In this document: positions 18,856 to 27,568 of the stretch, piece after piece
Numbering within the stretch: position 1 is the stretch's first letter
How the letters are laid out: every line of letters starts with the position of its first letter
NCBI GenBank assembly: GCA_015662775.1
Contig: DQTL01000194.1
Span: forward strand, 1 to 41,821
Origin: Lutibacter sp.
GTDB taxonomy: Bacteria > Bacteroidota > Bacteroidia > Flavobacteriales > Flavobacteriaceae
Length of the DNA: 41,821 nucleotides
Direction of reading: 5' to 3'
Notes under the pieces: generated by a model
The model's database searches: none
Seen by the model: the letters and a program-made list of their open reading frames with translations, nothing else
What the model was told of the DNA's origin: nothing
Position numbers and translations under genes: made by a program

Positions 18856-19114
18856 GTGCAATTCCAGTCTTCATTTTTTTATTACGTTCCTTAATTATCT
18901 TTTTAGATTAACCTAAAGAACATTATGAAAAATAAAGCATTATAGTCTATAGGTTGAAATTGCCATTTCTAACTTCCCAATAGTTAATTCTAAATTCAAA
19001 AATAAACACCAACATTCCTTCACCTACTCCTTTTATAATTTCTTTAGCACCCAAAACAACTGCTTTGTTTATATTTGCTGCCATATTATAAATATTATTG
19101 GCTTTGCCTTCTAA

Positions 19115-20245
19115 ATGAAATTTGAACTAAAAGGAACCGACCCAAGCACTCAAGCAAGAGCAGGTGCAATACATACCGATCATGGAATTATTGAAACGCC
19201 TATTTTTATGCCTGTGGGAACTGTAGGCACAGTAAAGGGAGTTCATCAAAGTGAACTGAAACAACAAATAAATCCTGATATCATATTGGGGAACACCTAT
19301 CATTTATATTTACGACCTGGGACAAACATCTTGCAAAAAGCAGGTGGTTTACATAAATTTATGAATTGGGACAGACCTTTATTAACAGATAGTGGTGGTT
19401 ACCAAGTCTATTCTTTAGCAGAAAGAAGAAAGATTACTGAAAATGGAGTTCGTTTTCAAAGTCATATTGATGGTTCGTACCATAATTTTACGGCAGAAAA
19501 CGTCATGGATATTCAACGTGTTATCGGAGCCGATATAATCATGGCATTTGATGAATGTCCGCCATATCCTTCTACCTATCAGTACGCAAAAAGATCTATG
19601 CATATGACACATAGATGGTTAGATAGAGCCATTGAACACCTAAAAGTGAGTCCGCCTTTGTATGGTTACGACCAAGCTTTGTTTCCTATTGTACAAGGAA
19701 GTACATATGTAGATTTACGTCAACAATCAGCAGAATACATCACAAACTCTGATGCTTTTGGAAATGCAATTGGTGGTTTATCAGTCGGCGAACCTGCAGA
19801 TGAAATGTATGCGATGACCGAAGTAGTTACCGCAATTTTACCCAAAGACAAACCTAGGTATTTAATGGGAGTTGGAACACCCATAAATATCTTAGAAAAC
19901 ATAGCTTTAGGTATTGATATGTTCGATTGTGTCATGCCAACACGTAATGCACGTAATGGTATGTTATTTACGGCTCATGGAACCATTAATATTAAAAACA
20001 AAAAATGGGAAGATGATTTCTCTGCTATTGACGAAATGGCAATTACAGCTATTGATACCCAATATTCCAAAGCCTATTTACGTCATTTATTTATGGCAAG
20101 AGAATTATTAGGAAAACAAATAGCTTCTATTCATAACTTAGGTTTTTACCTTTGGTTGGTTCGTGAAGCAAGAAAACATATCTTAGCAGGAGATTTTAGA
20201 GCATGGAAAGAAAAGATGGTTAAACAAATGGACAAACGGATTTAA
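19115..20245 (+). CDS. tgt: tRNA-guanine transglycosylase
   Basis: GNTYHLYLRPG, DSGGYQVYSL, GGLSVGEP, RYLMGVGTP, FDCVMPTRNARNG. Confidence 0.95.
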   Translation: MKFELKGTDPSTQARAGAIHTDHGIIETPIFMPVGTVGTVKGVHQSELKQQINPDIILGNTYHLYLRPGTNILQKAGGLHKFMNWDRPLLTDSGGYQVYSLAERRKITENGVRFQSHIDGSYHNFTAENVMDIQRVIGADIIMAFDECPPYPSTYQYAKRSMHMTHRWLDRAIEHLKVSPPLYGYDQALFPIVQGSTYVDLRQQSAEYITNSDAFGNAIGGLSVGEPADEMYAMTEVVTAILPKDKPRYLMGVGTPINILENIALGIDMFDCVMPTRNARNGMLFTAHGTINIKNKKWEDDFSAIDEMAITAIDTQYSKAYLRHLFMARELLGKQIASIHNLGFYLWLVREARKHILAGDFRAWKEKMVKQMDKRI

Positions 20246-20272
20246 GATTTACGATTTATTCGATTTACGATT
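20245..20272. repeat. Left arm of perfect 28-bp inverted repeat
   Basis: AGATTTACGATTTATTCGATTTACGATT; reverse complement at 20695-20722. Confidence 0.92.
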
Positions 20273-20304
20273 TAGTTGACTAAGAATCAAACATTGTTAA
20301 ATAA

Positions 20305-20657
20305 ATGGAAAAAGCATTAAAAAACAGAACAAAACATCTTGCAATAGATGTATGGAACAAATGTCAAAAAATCGATAATAAGTTGTATGATTATAAACGA
20401 CAACTCATTAGATGTTCAAGTTCAGTATGAGCAAATTATAGAGCAGCTTGCAGAGCAAAATCAGATAGAGATTTTTTAAAAAAATTAAAAATCGTTGAAG
20501 AAGAATTAGATGAAGCCATGTATTTTATTGAATTATTACAAGAAATAGATAGCTCACAAAAGAAATTATGGAAAACACCTATAAAGAAAGTAATGAATTG
20601 GTTTCTATTATGGTTGCTTCTATAAAGACAATTCGAAATAAAATAAATAAGAAATAA
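20305..20657 (+). pseudogene. Four helix bundle protein (23S rRNA IVS-type family), disrupted
   Basis: MEKALKNRTKHLAIDVWNKCQKIDNKLYDYKRQLIRCSSSV*ANYRAACRAKSDRDFLKKLKIVEEELDEAMYFIELL...; in-frame TGA at 20428-20430 and a later frameshift into YKESNELVSIMVASIKTIRNKINKK*. Confidence 0.8.
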
Positions 20658-20694
20658 AATCTTTTAAATAATCTTTATAATCAAATAGTAGATG

Positions 20695-20722
20695 AATCGT
20701 AAATCGAATAAATCGTAAATCT
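20695..20722. repeat. Right arm of perfect 28-bp inverted repeat
   Basis: AATCGTAAATCGAATAAATCGTAAATCT. Confidence 0.92.
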
Positions 20723-20726
20723 AAAA

Positions 20727-21821
20727 ATGCTCATGCGTATAATAGATGCTTACATAGTAAAACGTTTTTTAAAGACACTAGCCTTGGTGATTAGTATTAT
20801 ATTGCCTATTGGTGTTGCTATTGACATATCTGAGCGTATAGACAAATTTATTCATCACAACGAACTTACTTTATTAATAATTTTACGCGATTATTACCAG
20901 CATTTTATGATTTCTTATGGTAATATGTTTTTACCTTTGGCTTTGTTTATTGCGGTAATTTTATTTACTTCAAAATTGGCAAGTAACACAGAAATAATTG
21001 CCATACATTCTGCTCAAATTTCTTTTAATCGATTACTATATCCTTTTTTTATGGCTGCTAGTATTGTTGCGGTGTTTTCATTTTTCATGAATCATTATGT
21101 GGTACCGAATAGCAATGCAAAATTCACCTCTTTTGACAGAAAGTATTTAAGCACAAAAAAAGAGACCAACACCATCAACAATATTAGTTTACAGTTAGGT
21201 GAAGGTAATTATATCTTTATCAAGAGTTTTTGGATGAATAGAAATAAAGGTTCTAACTTTATGTATGAACATTATAAAGGAACTAAACTAAAATATCGTC
21301 TAAAAGCAACTAACATTAAGTGGATACCGGAAGACAGCATTTACAGATTAAATAATTTTTCGAAGCGTTACTTACAAGAAGGGCAAAGTGACCAAATAGT
21401 ATCGGGAAAAACTTTAGACACTCTTTTTAATTTCTACCCAAAAGATTTGTATTACATAGATTACCTCGCTAAAGAAATGCCTAGCCCTGAGCTAAACAAC
21501 TATATAAAACTATCTGAAGCAAGAGGTGTGAAAAATTTGAATCCTTATAAAGTTGAACTTCAAAAACGCACTAGCTTACCTTTTTCATCGTTTATTTTAA
21601 CCATGATTGCAGTGGCTTTAGCTTCTAGAAAAAGAAGAGGAGGCATCGGTGTTAATCTAGCTATAGGCATAGGCTTAGCCTTTCTATATATCTTTTTCAT
21701 GAAAATAACGGAGGTTTTAGGGGCTGTTGCTGGAACAAATTCGTTACTTTTAGTTTGGATACCCAATCTAATTTTTGGTATCTTGGCTTTTTATTTATAC
21801 TGGAAAGCTTCCAAACAGTAG
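20727..21821 (+). CDS. LptF/LptG family permease
   Basis: YIVKRFLKTLALV, late TM region RTSLPFSSFILTMIAVALASRKRRGG. Confidence 0.85.
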   Translation: MLMRIIDAYIVKRFLKTLALVISIILPIGVAIDISERIDKFIHHNELTLLIILRDYYQHFMISYGNMFLPLALFIAVILFTSKLASNTEIIAIHSAQISFNRLLYPFFMAASIVAVFSFFMNHYVVPNSNAKFTSFDRKYLSTKKETNTINNISLQLGEGNYIFIKSFWMNRNKGSNFMYEHYKGTKLKYRLKATNIKWIPEDSIYRLNNFSKRYLQEGQSDQIVSGKTLDTLFNFYPKDLYYIDYLAKEMPSPELNNYIKLSEARGVKNLNPYKVELQKRTSLPFSSFILTMIAVALASRKRRGGIGVNLAIGIGLAFLYIFFMKITEVLGAVAGTNSLLLVWIPNLIFGILAFYLYWKASKQ

Positions 21822-21872
21822 TTGATTAGCTAATTTTAATTAGACTTTTATTCGAATTAACAAAAACAATCA

Positions 21873-22757
21873 GTGAAATCCAACTCAAACACACAAGCCT
21901 ATATAAAACTCCATTTTATTATTTTCATATGGGGTTTTACTGCTGTTTTAGGTGCATTGATTTCATTAAAAGCAATTCCTTTGGTTTGGTATCGTATCGG
22001 TTTGTCCTTACCTTTTCTGTTAGTTTTTATCCTTTATAAAAAACAAAACTTACGGATTAGTAAAAAATCATTGTTTAATTACGCACTAGGAGGCTTAATT
22101 ATTGCCCTTCATTGGGTCGCATTTTTCAAAGCTATTAAAATTGCCAATGTTTCGGTTGCTCTGGTCACAATGAGTACAGGTGCTTTTTTTACTTCTTTAA
22201 TTGAACCTTTCTTTTTTAGAAGAAAAATATTAGTTTTAGAAGTCTTTTTTGGATTGCTGATTATTGTAGGTCTTTATATGATCTTTAGAGTAGAAAATGT
22301 CAACTTTTATGGGGTACTATGGGCTTTACTAGCCTCTTTTTTGTCAGCTGTTTTCTCTGTAATGAATGGCTTGTTTATAAAAAGAAAAACGGGTGCTGAA
22401 TTGTCATTCTATCAACTCTCTTTTGGTTTTCTTGCGATTACAATTTACTTATTTTTTAACGGAGATCTTACTATTGAATTCTTTCAACTAGATAGTGTAG
22501 ATTGGGGATACTTACTTTTGCTATCAAGTATATGTACCGCTTATGCATTTGCGGCTTCCATTGATGTGATGAAATATTTGAGTCCCTATACGGTTATGTT
22601 GAGTATTAATTTAGAACCTGTTTATGGCATCCTATTAGCCTTGCTAATTTTTGGAGAAAAAGAGCTGATGAGTCCTTATTTTTACATGGGTGTCTTCCTC
22701 ATTTTAGGAATTGTTATTATAAATGGCATACTTAAAACAAAAAAAAAGAGGCTATGA
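21873..22757 (+). CDS. EamA/DMT superfamily transporter
   Basis: Ten-TM architecture, HFIIFIWGFTAVLG, NLEPVYGILLALLIFGE. Confidence 0.85.
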   Translation: MKSNSNTQAYIKLHFIIFIWGFTAVLGALISLKAIPLVWYRIGLSLPFLLVFILYKKQNLRISKKSLFNYALGGLIIALHWVAFFKAIKIANVSVALVTMSTGAFFTSLIEPFFFRRKILVLEVFFGLLIIVGLYMIFRVENVNFYGVLWALLASFLSAVFSVMNGLFIKRKTGAELSFYQLSFGFLAITIYLFFNGDLTIEFFQLDSVDWGYLLLLSSICTAYAFAASIDVMKYLSPYTVMLSINLEPVYGILLALLIFGEKELMSPYFYMGVFLILGIVIINGILKTKKKRL

Positions 22758-22769
22758 ACCCAATTTTGT

Positions 22770-22777
22770 TAACTTTG
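22770..22777 (+). promoter_or_regulatory. -7 element TAACTTTG upstream of accA
   Basis: TAnnTTTG match 35 nt before ATG. Confidence 0.45.
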
Positions 22778-22811
22778 CTTTTCCAATTATAACCTAATTA
22801 ACTATTTATTT

Positions 22812-23762
22812 ATGGAATATTTAGATTTCGAACTACCCATAAAAGAGCTTGAAGAACAATTAGATAAATGCCTTGCAATAGGTGAAGATAGTGGTATTGA
22901 TATTTCTGATTCATGTAAAAAATTAGAAATAAAATTAGAAGATACCCGCAAAGAAATATTTAAAAACCTAAATGCTTGGCAAAAAGTACAAATGGCTAGG
23001 CATCCTTCAAGACCTTATACCTTAGATTATATCAATAACATCACTCAAGGAACATTTATGGAGTTACACGGTGACCGTAATGTTCGTGATGACAAGGCAA
23101 TGATTGGTGGATTAGGGAAAATTGGTGATCAAACCTTTATGTTTATAGGTCAACAAAAAGGATACAACACAAAAACACGTCAATATCGTAATTTTGGAAT
23201 GGCAAATCCCGAAGGGTACAGAAAAGCATTACGTTTAATGAAAATGGCCGAGAAATTTAACATCCCTGTCGTTACTTTATTAGACACACCTGGTGCTTAC
23301 CCTGGTCTAGAAGCAGAGGAACGCGGACAAGGAGAAGCTATTGCACGTAATATTTTTGAAATGATTCGTTTAAAAGTACCAATTATTACTATAGTAATTG
23401 GTGAAGGAGCCTCTGGAGGTGCTTTAGGCATAGGCGTAGGTGATCGCGTTTTTATGATGGAATATACTTGGTATTCTGTAATCTCTCCTGAGTCATGTTC
23501 CTCAATTTTATGGCGTAGCTGGGAACATAAAGAAGAAGCTGCTGAAGCTTTAAAATTAACTGCTCCTGATGCTTTAAAACTAAAAATTATTGATGGTATA
23601 ATAGAAGAACCTTTAGGTGGAGCTCACACCAATAGAGCAAAAGCTTATGATGAGGTTAAAAAAACAATCGTTAAAACTTATAAGACTTTAAAAAGATTAA
23701 AATCTGACACTTTAGTAGAAAGACGCATGAAGAAATATACTTCTATGGGTGTGTATAGTTAA
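22812..23762 (+). CDS. accA: Acetyl-CoA carboxylase carboxyltransferase subunit alpha
   Basis: [56 protein letters not shown]. Confidence 0.95.
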   Translation: MEYLDFELPIKELEEQLDKCLAIGEDSGIDISDSCKKLEIKLEDTRKEIFKNLNAWQKVQMARHPSRPYTLDYINNITQGTFMELHGDRNVRDDKAMIGGLGKIGDQTFMFIGQQKGYNTKTRQYRNFGMANPEGYRKALRLMKMAEKFNIPVVTLLDTPGAYPGLEAEERGQGEAIARNIFEMIRLKVPIITIVIGEGASGGALGIGVGDRVFMMEYTWYSVISPESCSSILWRSWEHKEEAAEALKLTAPDALKLKIIDGIIEEPLGGAHTNRAKAYDEVKKTIVKTYKTLKRLKSDTLVERRMKKYTSMGVYS

Positions 23763-23786
23763 TAAATCAAACTAAAATAAAGTTGT

Positions 23787-24248
23787 ATGAGTAGGTTATT
23801 TTGGATTTTTAGTCTTACATCTGTATTTTTAATTTCTTGTACCGTAAATGAAACTCCTGAATTTATTAAAGTTTCTAATGTTGGCATTGAGAATTATTCT
23901 ACTGAAACTATTACTGTAACTAGCGATTTGGTTTTTCAAAATCCTAACAGTATTGGAGGTGTTTTACAAGCAAATGAAGTAAAGGTTTGGGTCAATACTA
24001 TTGACTTGGGAAATGTAAACTCTGATGATTTTCAAGTTCCTTCTAAAAAAGAATTTACTGTTCCCATTTTATTTGAAATTCCTTACAATCGTATTTTTAA
24101 AGATAAAGAGAATATCGTACTCAATGTGTTAACTGCTTTACAAACAAAGACTATTGAAGTTTCTTATAAAGGAAATGTCACTTATAAATTAGGTGCTTTT
24201 ACTTATGATTACCCTATGGATTACACGGAAATTATTGATTTAAAATAA
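23787..24248 (+). CDS. LEA type 2 family-like lipoprotein
   Basis: Lipobox FLISC; VTSDLVFQNPNSIGGVLQANEVKVWVN resembles LEA14. Confidence 0.6.
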   Translation: MSRLFWIFSLTSVFLISCTVNETPEFIKVSNVGIENYSTETITVTSDLVFQNPNSIGGVLQANEVKVWVNTIDLGNVNSDDFQVPSKKEFTVPILFEIPYNRIFKDKENIVLNVLTALQTKTIEVSYKGNVTYKLGAFTYDYPMDYTEIIDLK

Positions 24249-24273
24249 TACATTAAAAGAGTTAAACCTTTTC

Positions 24274-25326
24274 TTATAATTTCATCAACCAAAAATCAGC
24301 CAAAACCAAAGCGGTCATCGCTTCAACAATAGGTACAGCACGAGGGACAACACAGGCATCATGTCGTCCTTTTCCTTTTACTATTACTTTATTTCCATCT
24401 TTATCAATGCTTTCTTGATCTCGCATCAAAGTGGCAACAGGTTTAAAACCTACTCTAAAATAAATAGCCATTCCGTTGCTGATACCTCCTTGAATTCCAC
24501 CAGAAAGATTTGATTGGGTTGTTCCATCCGTATTAAACAAATCATTATGTTCACTTCCTTTCATGGCAGCAGCACAAAAACCAGTTCCGTACTCAAAACC
24601 TTTGACTGCATTAATTGAAAACATAGCTTTTGCTAATTGGGCTTGTAATTTATTAAAAATGGGTTCACCTAAACCTATAGGTACATTTTCTACAACACAA
24701 GTAATTTTTCCACCTATAGTATCACCTTCTTTTTTAACTTTCAGAATTAAATCAGCCATTTTTTTAGCTGTTTTATCATCAGGACATCTTACCGCATTAG
24801 TTTCAGTTAAGCTAAAGTCAGTTTCTTGAAAGGGTTTGTCAATAGTAATATCTCCAACAGTTGAAGTAAAGGCATTAATCTTTATGTCTTTGATTATTTG
24901 TTTGGCTATGGCACCTGCGACTACCCAATTGGCTGTTTCTCTTGCCGAACTTCTACCGCCGCCACGATAATCTCTATGCCCATATTTTTTATCATAAGTG
25001 AAATCGGCATGTGAAGGTCGGTAAACATCTTTTAAATGTTCGTAATCATTTGACTTCTGATTGGTGTTATTAATAATAAAACCAATAGAAGCACCTGTTG
25101 TTTTCCCTTCAAAAATACCCGATAAAAACTGTACTTTATCGGCCTCTTTTCTTTGGGTAACCAGCTTTGATTGTCCGGGTTTACGTCGATCTAGTTCGTA
25201 TTGTATTGCATCGAAGTCTAGCGCTATCCCAGCAGGACAGCCATCTAAAATCCCACCAATTGCAACACCATGTGATTCGCCAAAAGTGGTCAATGTTAAT
25301 CTATTTCCAAATGTGTTATGTCCCAT
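24274..25326 (-). CDS. aroC: Chorismate synthase
   Basis: [59 protein letters not shown]. Confidence 0.95.
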   Translation of the reverse strand: MGHNTFGNRLTLTTFGESHGVAIGGILDGCPAGIALDFDAIQYELDRRKPGQSKLVTQRKEADKVQFLSGIFEGKTTGASIGFIINNTNQKSNDYEHLKDVYRPSHADFTYDKKYGHRDYRGGGRSSARETANWVVAGAIAKQIIKDIKINAFTSTVGDITIDKPFQETDFSLTETNAVRCPDDKTAKKMADLILKVKKEGDTIGGKITCVVENVPIGLGEPIFNKLQAQLAKAMFSINAVKGFEYGTGFCAAAMKGSEHNDLFNTDGTTQSNLSGGIQGGISNGMAIYFRVGFKPVATLMRDQESIDKDGNKVIVKGKGRHDACVVPRAVPIVEAMTALVLADFWLMKL

Positions 25327-25347
25327 GTGGACAAAGATATGAAAATG

Positions 25348-25490
25348 TCATTTAGTAGAGATGAGATTAATCACGTCTCAAGACCCGTTGCAATATTATA
25401 AACCTGAGTTTACTGCGGGTTAAATTTTTATCGAGCGTCGTACTTCTTTGTGAAAAGAGCTTTTGCAACGGTCTTGTCTCTACTAAATGA
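25348..25490. repeat. Inverted-repeat-bounded MITE/REP-like intergenic element
   Basis: TCATTTAGTAGAGA...TCTCTACTAAATGA outer arms, plus inner AAGACCCGTTGCAA/TTGCAACGGTCTT. Confidence 0.75.
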
Positions 25491-25523
25491 AAATTGTATT
25501 TTTGAAAACCAAAATCAATCACT

Positions 25524-27482
25524 TTGAAAATACCCATCAGAAATATCGCACTATTTGCACATGTCGATGCAGGAAAAACAAGCTTAAGTGAACAATTTTT
25601 ATTTCATTCTGGAAAAATAAGAACTTTAGGTAGCGTAGATAAAGGAAATACCCAAACCGATTCTTTAGCAGTTGAAAAAGAAAGAGGAATTACTGTAAAT
25701 GCTACAATCCTTAATTTTGAATGGAAAAACACACAAATAAACCTCATTGACACACCAGGTCACATTGATTTTAGTTCAGAAACAGAAATGACTGTTCAAG
25801 CTATTGATAGTGCTGTTGTGATACTTTCAGCTTCTGAAGGTGTACAAGCCCAAACGGAAAATTTAGTCGCTTTGCTAAAAAAGCACCAAAAACCCTTTAT
25901 CATTTTTATCAACAAAATTGATAGAGCTGGTGTAGAAATTGACAGTGTGATTCAAGAAATTGAAAGGGAATTAAACCTAGAAATTTTCTTGATGCAAAAT
26001 ATTGAAAATGAAGGTTCAGAAACAGTAAAAATAAGTTCCTTATGGTCTGAAAAAACCTATCAAAATCACCCCCATTTAATAGAAAGAATAATTGAACACA
26101 ATACACATCTATTTGAACAATATTTAGACAACATACAATTATCTTATACTACTTTGACTAATGAGTTGATAGAAAATTGCACGAAGCAAAACTTAATTCC
26201 AGTTTTAATGGGTTCTGCAAAACTAGATTTAGGTATTGAAGAACTCTTAAATGCTATTGTAACATTGCTTCCAAACCCAACACCTTTATCAGACAAATTA
26301 CACGGTATTGTTTTTAAGACAAAACATATAAAAGGCGAAGGTAAATGGGCAGCTATTCGTTTATTTAGCGGACAAATAAAAGCAAGAACCAATGTGTTAA
26401 ATGCTTCGATAAATATTTCAGAAAAGGTGAGTTTAATAAAAAATATAGACCTTCAAAATCAACAAATAATTTCTGAAATAAAAGCAGGTGAAATTGCGTG
26501 GATACAAGGTTTTCATGAAACCAAACCAGGTGATTTCTTAGGTTTTATTCCTGATGATTCTATTAAAAACACAGAAAAAACATCTTTTCTTAGCGTACAG
26601 CTAGCACCGAAAAAAGCAACTGATTTAAATACCTTAGTTGAAGCATTACACATCTTGAATAATGAGAATCCTGACTTGCAATTCTCATTTTTAAAAGAAG
26701 AAAGTGAATTACATATCAATATAAGAGGGGAAATTCAAAAAGAGATTATTCAAAGTATTTTACTTAGCAGATTTAATATTCCTGTCATCTTTAATCAGCC
26801 TACAGTAATCTACAAAGAAACACCTACTATCAATGCAGAAGGCTATGTACGTTATTGGATGCCCAAACCTTGTTGGGCAATTATGACTTTTAAAATAGAA
26901 CCTGCAAAACGCGGTACTGGTGTTGAATACACTTCAATTGTAGGTGTAAACGATGTGAAAAAACAATATCAAAACGATGTGAAAAAAACAATACCAACTG
27001 CTTTACATCAAGGCATTTTAGGTTGGGAAGTGGATGATATTAAGATCACCTTAATCGCTGGAGAAGACCATGAAGCCCACACAAAAAGCAATGATTTTGC
27101 AATTGCAACACCTATGGGAATTATGGAAGGATTAAAACTGGCAAAAATGACTTTATTAGAACCTTATTTATATTTTAAAATTGTCGCTCCAGAAGAATAT
27201 CTAGGAAAAATTACCAGTCTTTTAATAAAACTAAGAGCTGAATTAAAAAGCCCAATGATTAGAGATTCAATCGTCCAAATTACTGGTGAATTCCCTGTAG
27301 CCACCACATTAGATTTAGCAATAAAACTAAGTGCACTTACTAGTGGTAAAGCAAAAATTAGAACATGGTTTTCTAGTTATAAAACCTGTCCAACTCACTT
27401 AGGAAAAACAAGAGAATTTAAAGGAATTAGTCCTTTAGACAGAGCTAAATATATTTTAAAAGCTAGAAAGGCTTTAGGGTAG
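25524..27482 (+). CDS. TetM/TetW-like ribosome-protection/EF-G family GTPase
   Basis: AHVDAGKTSLSEQFL, ERGITVNA, DTPGHIDF, INKIDRAGV; 652 aa; TTG start. Confidence 0.82.
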   Translation: MKIPIRNIALFAHVDAGKTSLSEQFLFHSGKIRTLGSVDKGNTQTDSLAVEKERGITVNATILNFEWKNTQINLIDTPGHIDFSSETEMTVQAIDSAVVILSASEGVQAQTENLVALLKKHQKPFIIFINKIDRAGVEIDSVIQEIERELNLEIFLMQNIENEGSETVKISSLWSEKTYQNHPHLIERIIEHNTHLFEQYLDNIQLSYTTLTNELIENCTKQNLIPVLMGSAKLDLGIEELLNAIVTLLPNPTPLSDKLHGIVFKTKHIKGEGKWAAIRLFSGQIKARTNVLNASINISEKVSLIKNIDLQNQQIISEIKAGEIAWIQGFHETKPGDFLGFIPDDSIKNTEKTSFLSVQLAPKKATDLNTLVEALHILNNENPDLQFSFLKEESELHINIRGEIQKEIIQSILLSRFNIPVIFNQPTVIYKETPTINAEGYVRYWMPKPCWAIMTFKIEPAKRGTGVEYTSIVGVNDVKKQYQNDVKKTIPTALHQGILGWEVDDIKITLIAGEDHEAHTKSNDFAIATPMGIMEGLKLAKMTLLEPYLYFKIVAPEEYLGKITSLLIKLRAELKSPMIRDSIVQITGEFPVATTLDLAIKLSALTSGKAKIRTWFSSYKTCPTHLGKTREFKGISPLDRAKYILKARKALG

Positions 27483-27568
27483 CCGTCTTACCTTTAGAAG
27501 ATTAATAACGCAATCATATTTTAATCTTCCAAAAAAACTCGTACTTTTGGAAAAATATAAGAAAACAA

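Noticed and set aside
18947-19084. 45-aa ORF as a bacteriocin precursor
   Set aside because: No double-glycine leader, no immunity or export genes adjacent; Gly content alone is insufficient.
20428-20430. TGA read as selenocysteine or programmed recoding
   Set aside because: Position is normally Gly in the family and a second frameshift follows; decay is the simpler explanation.
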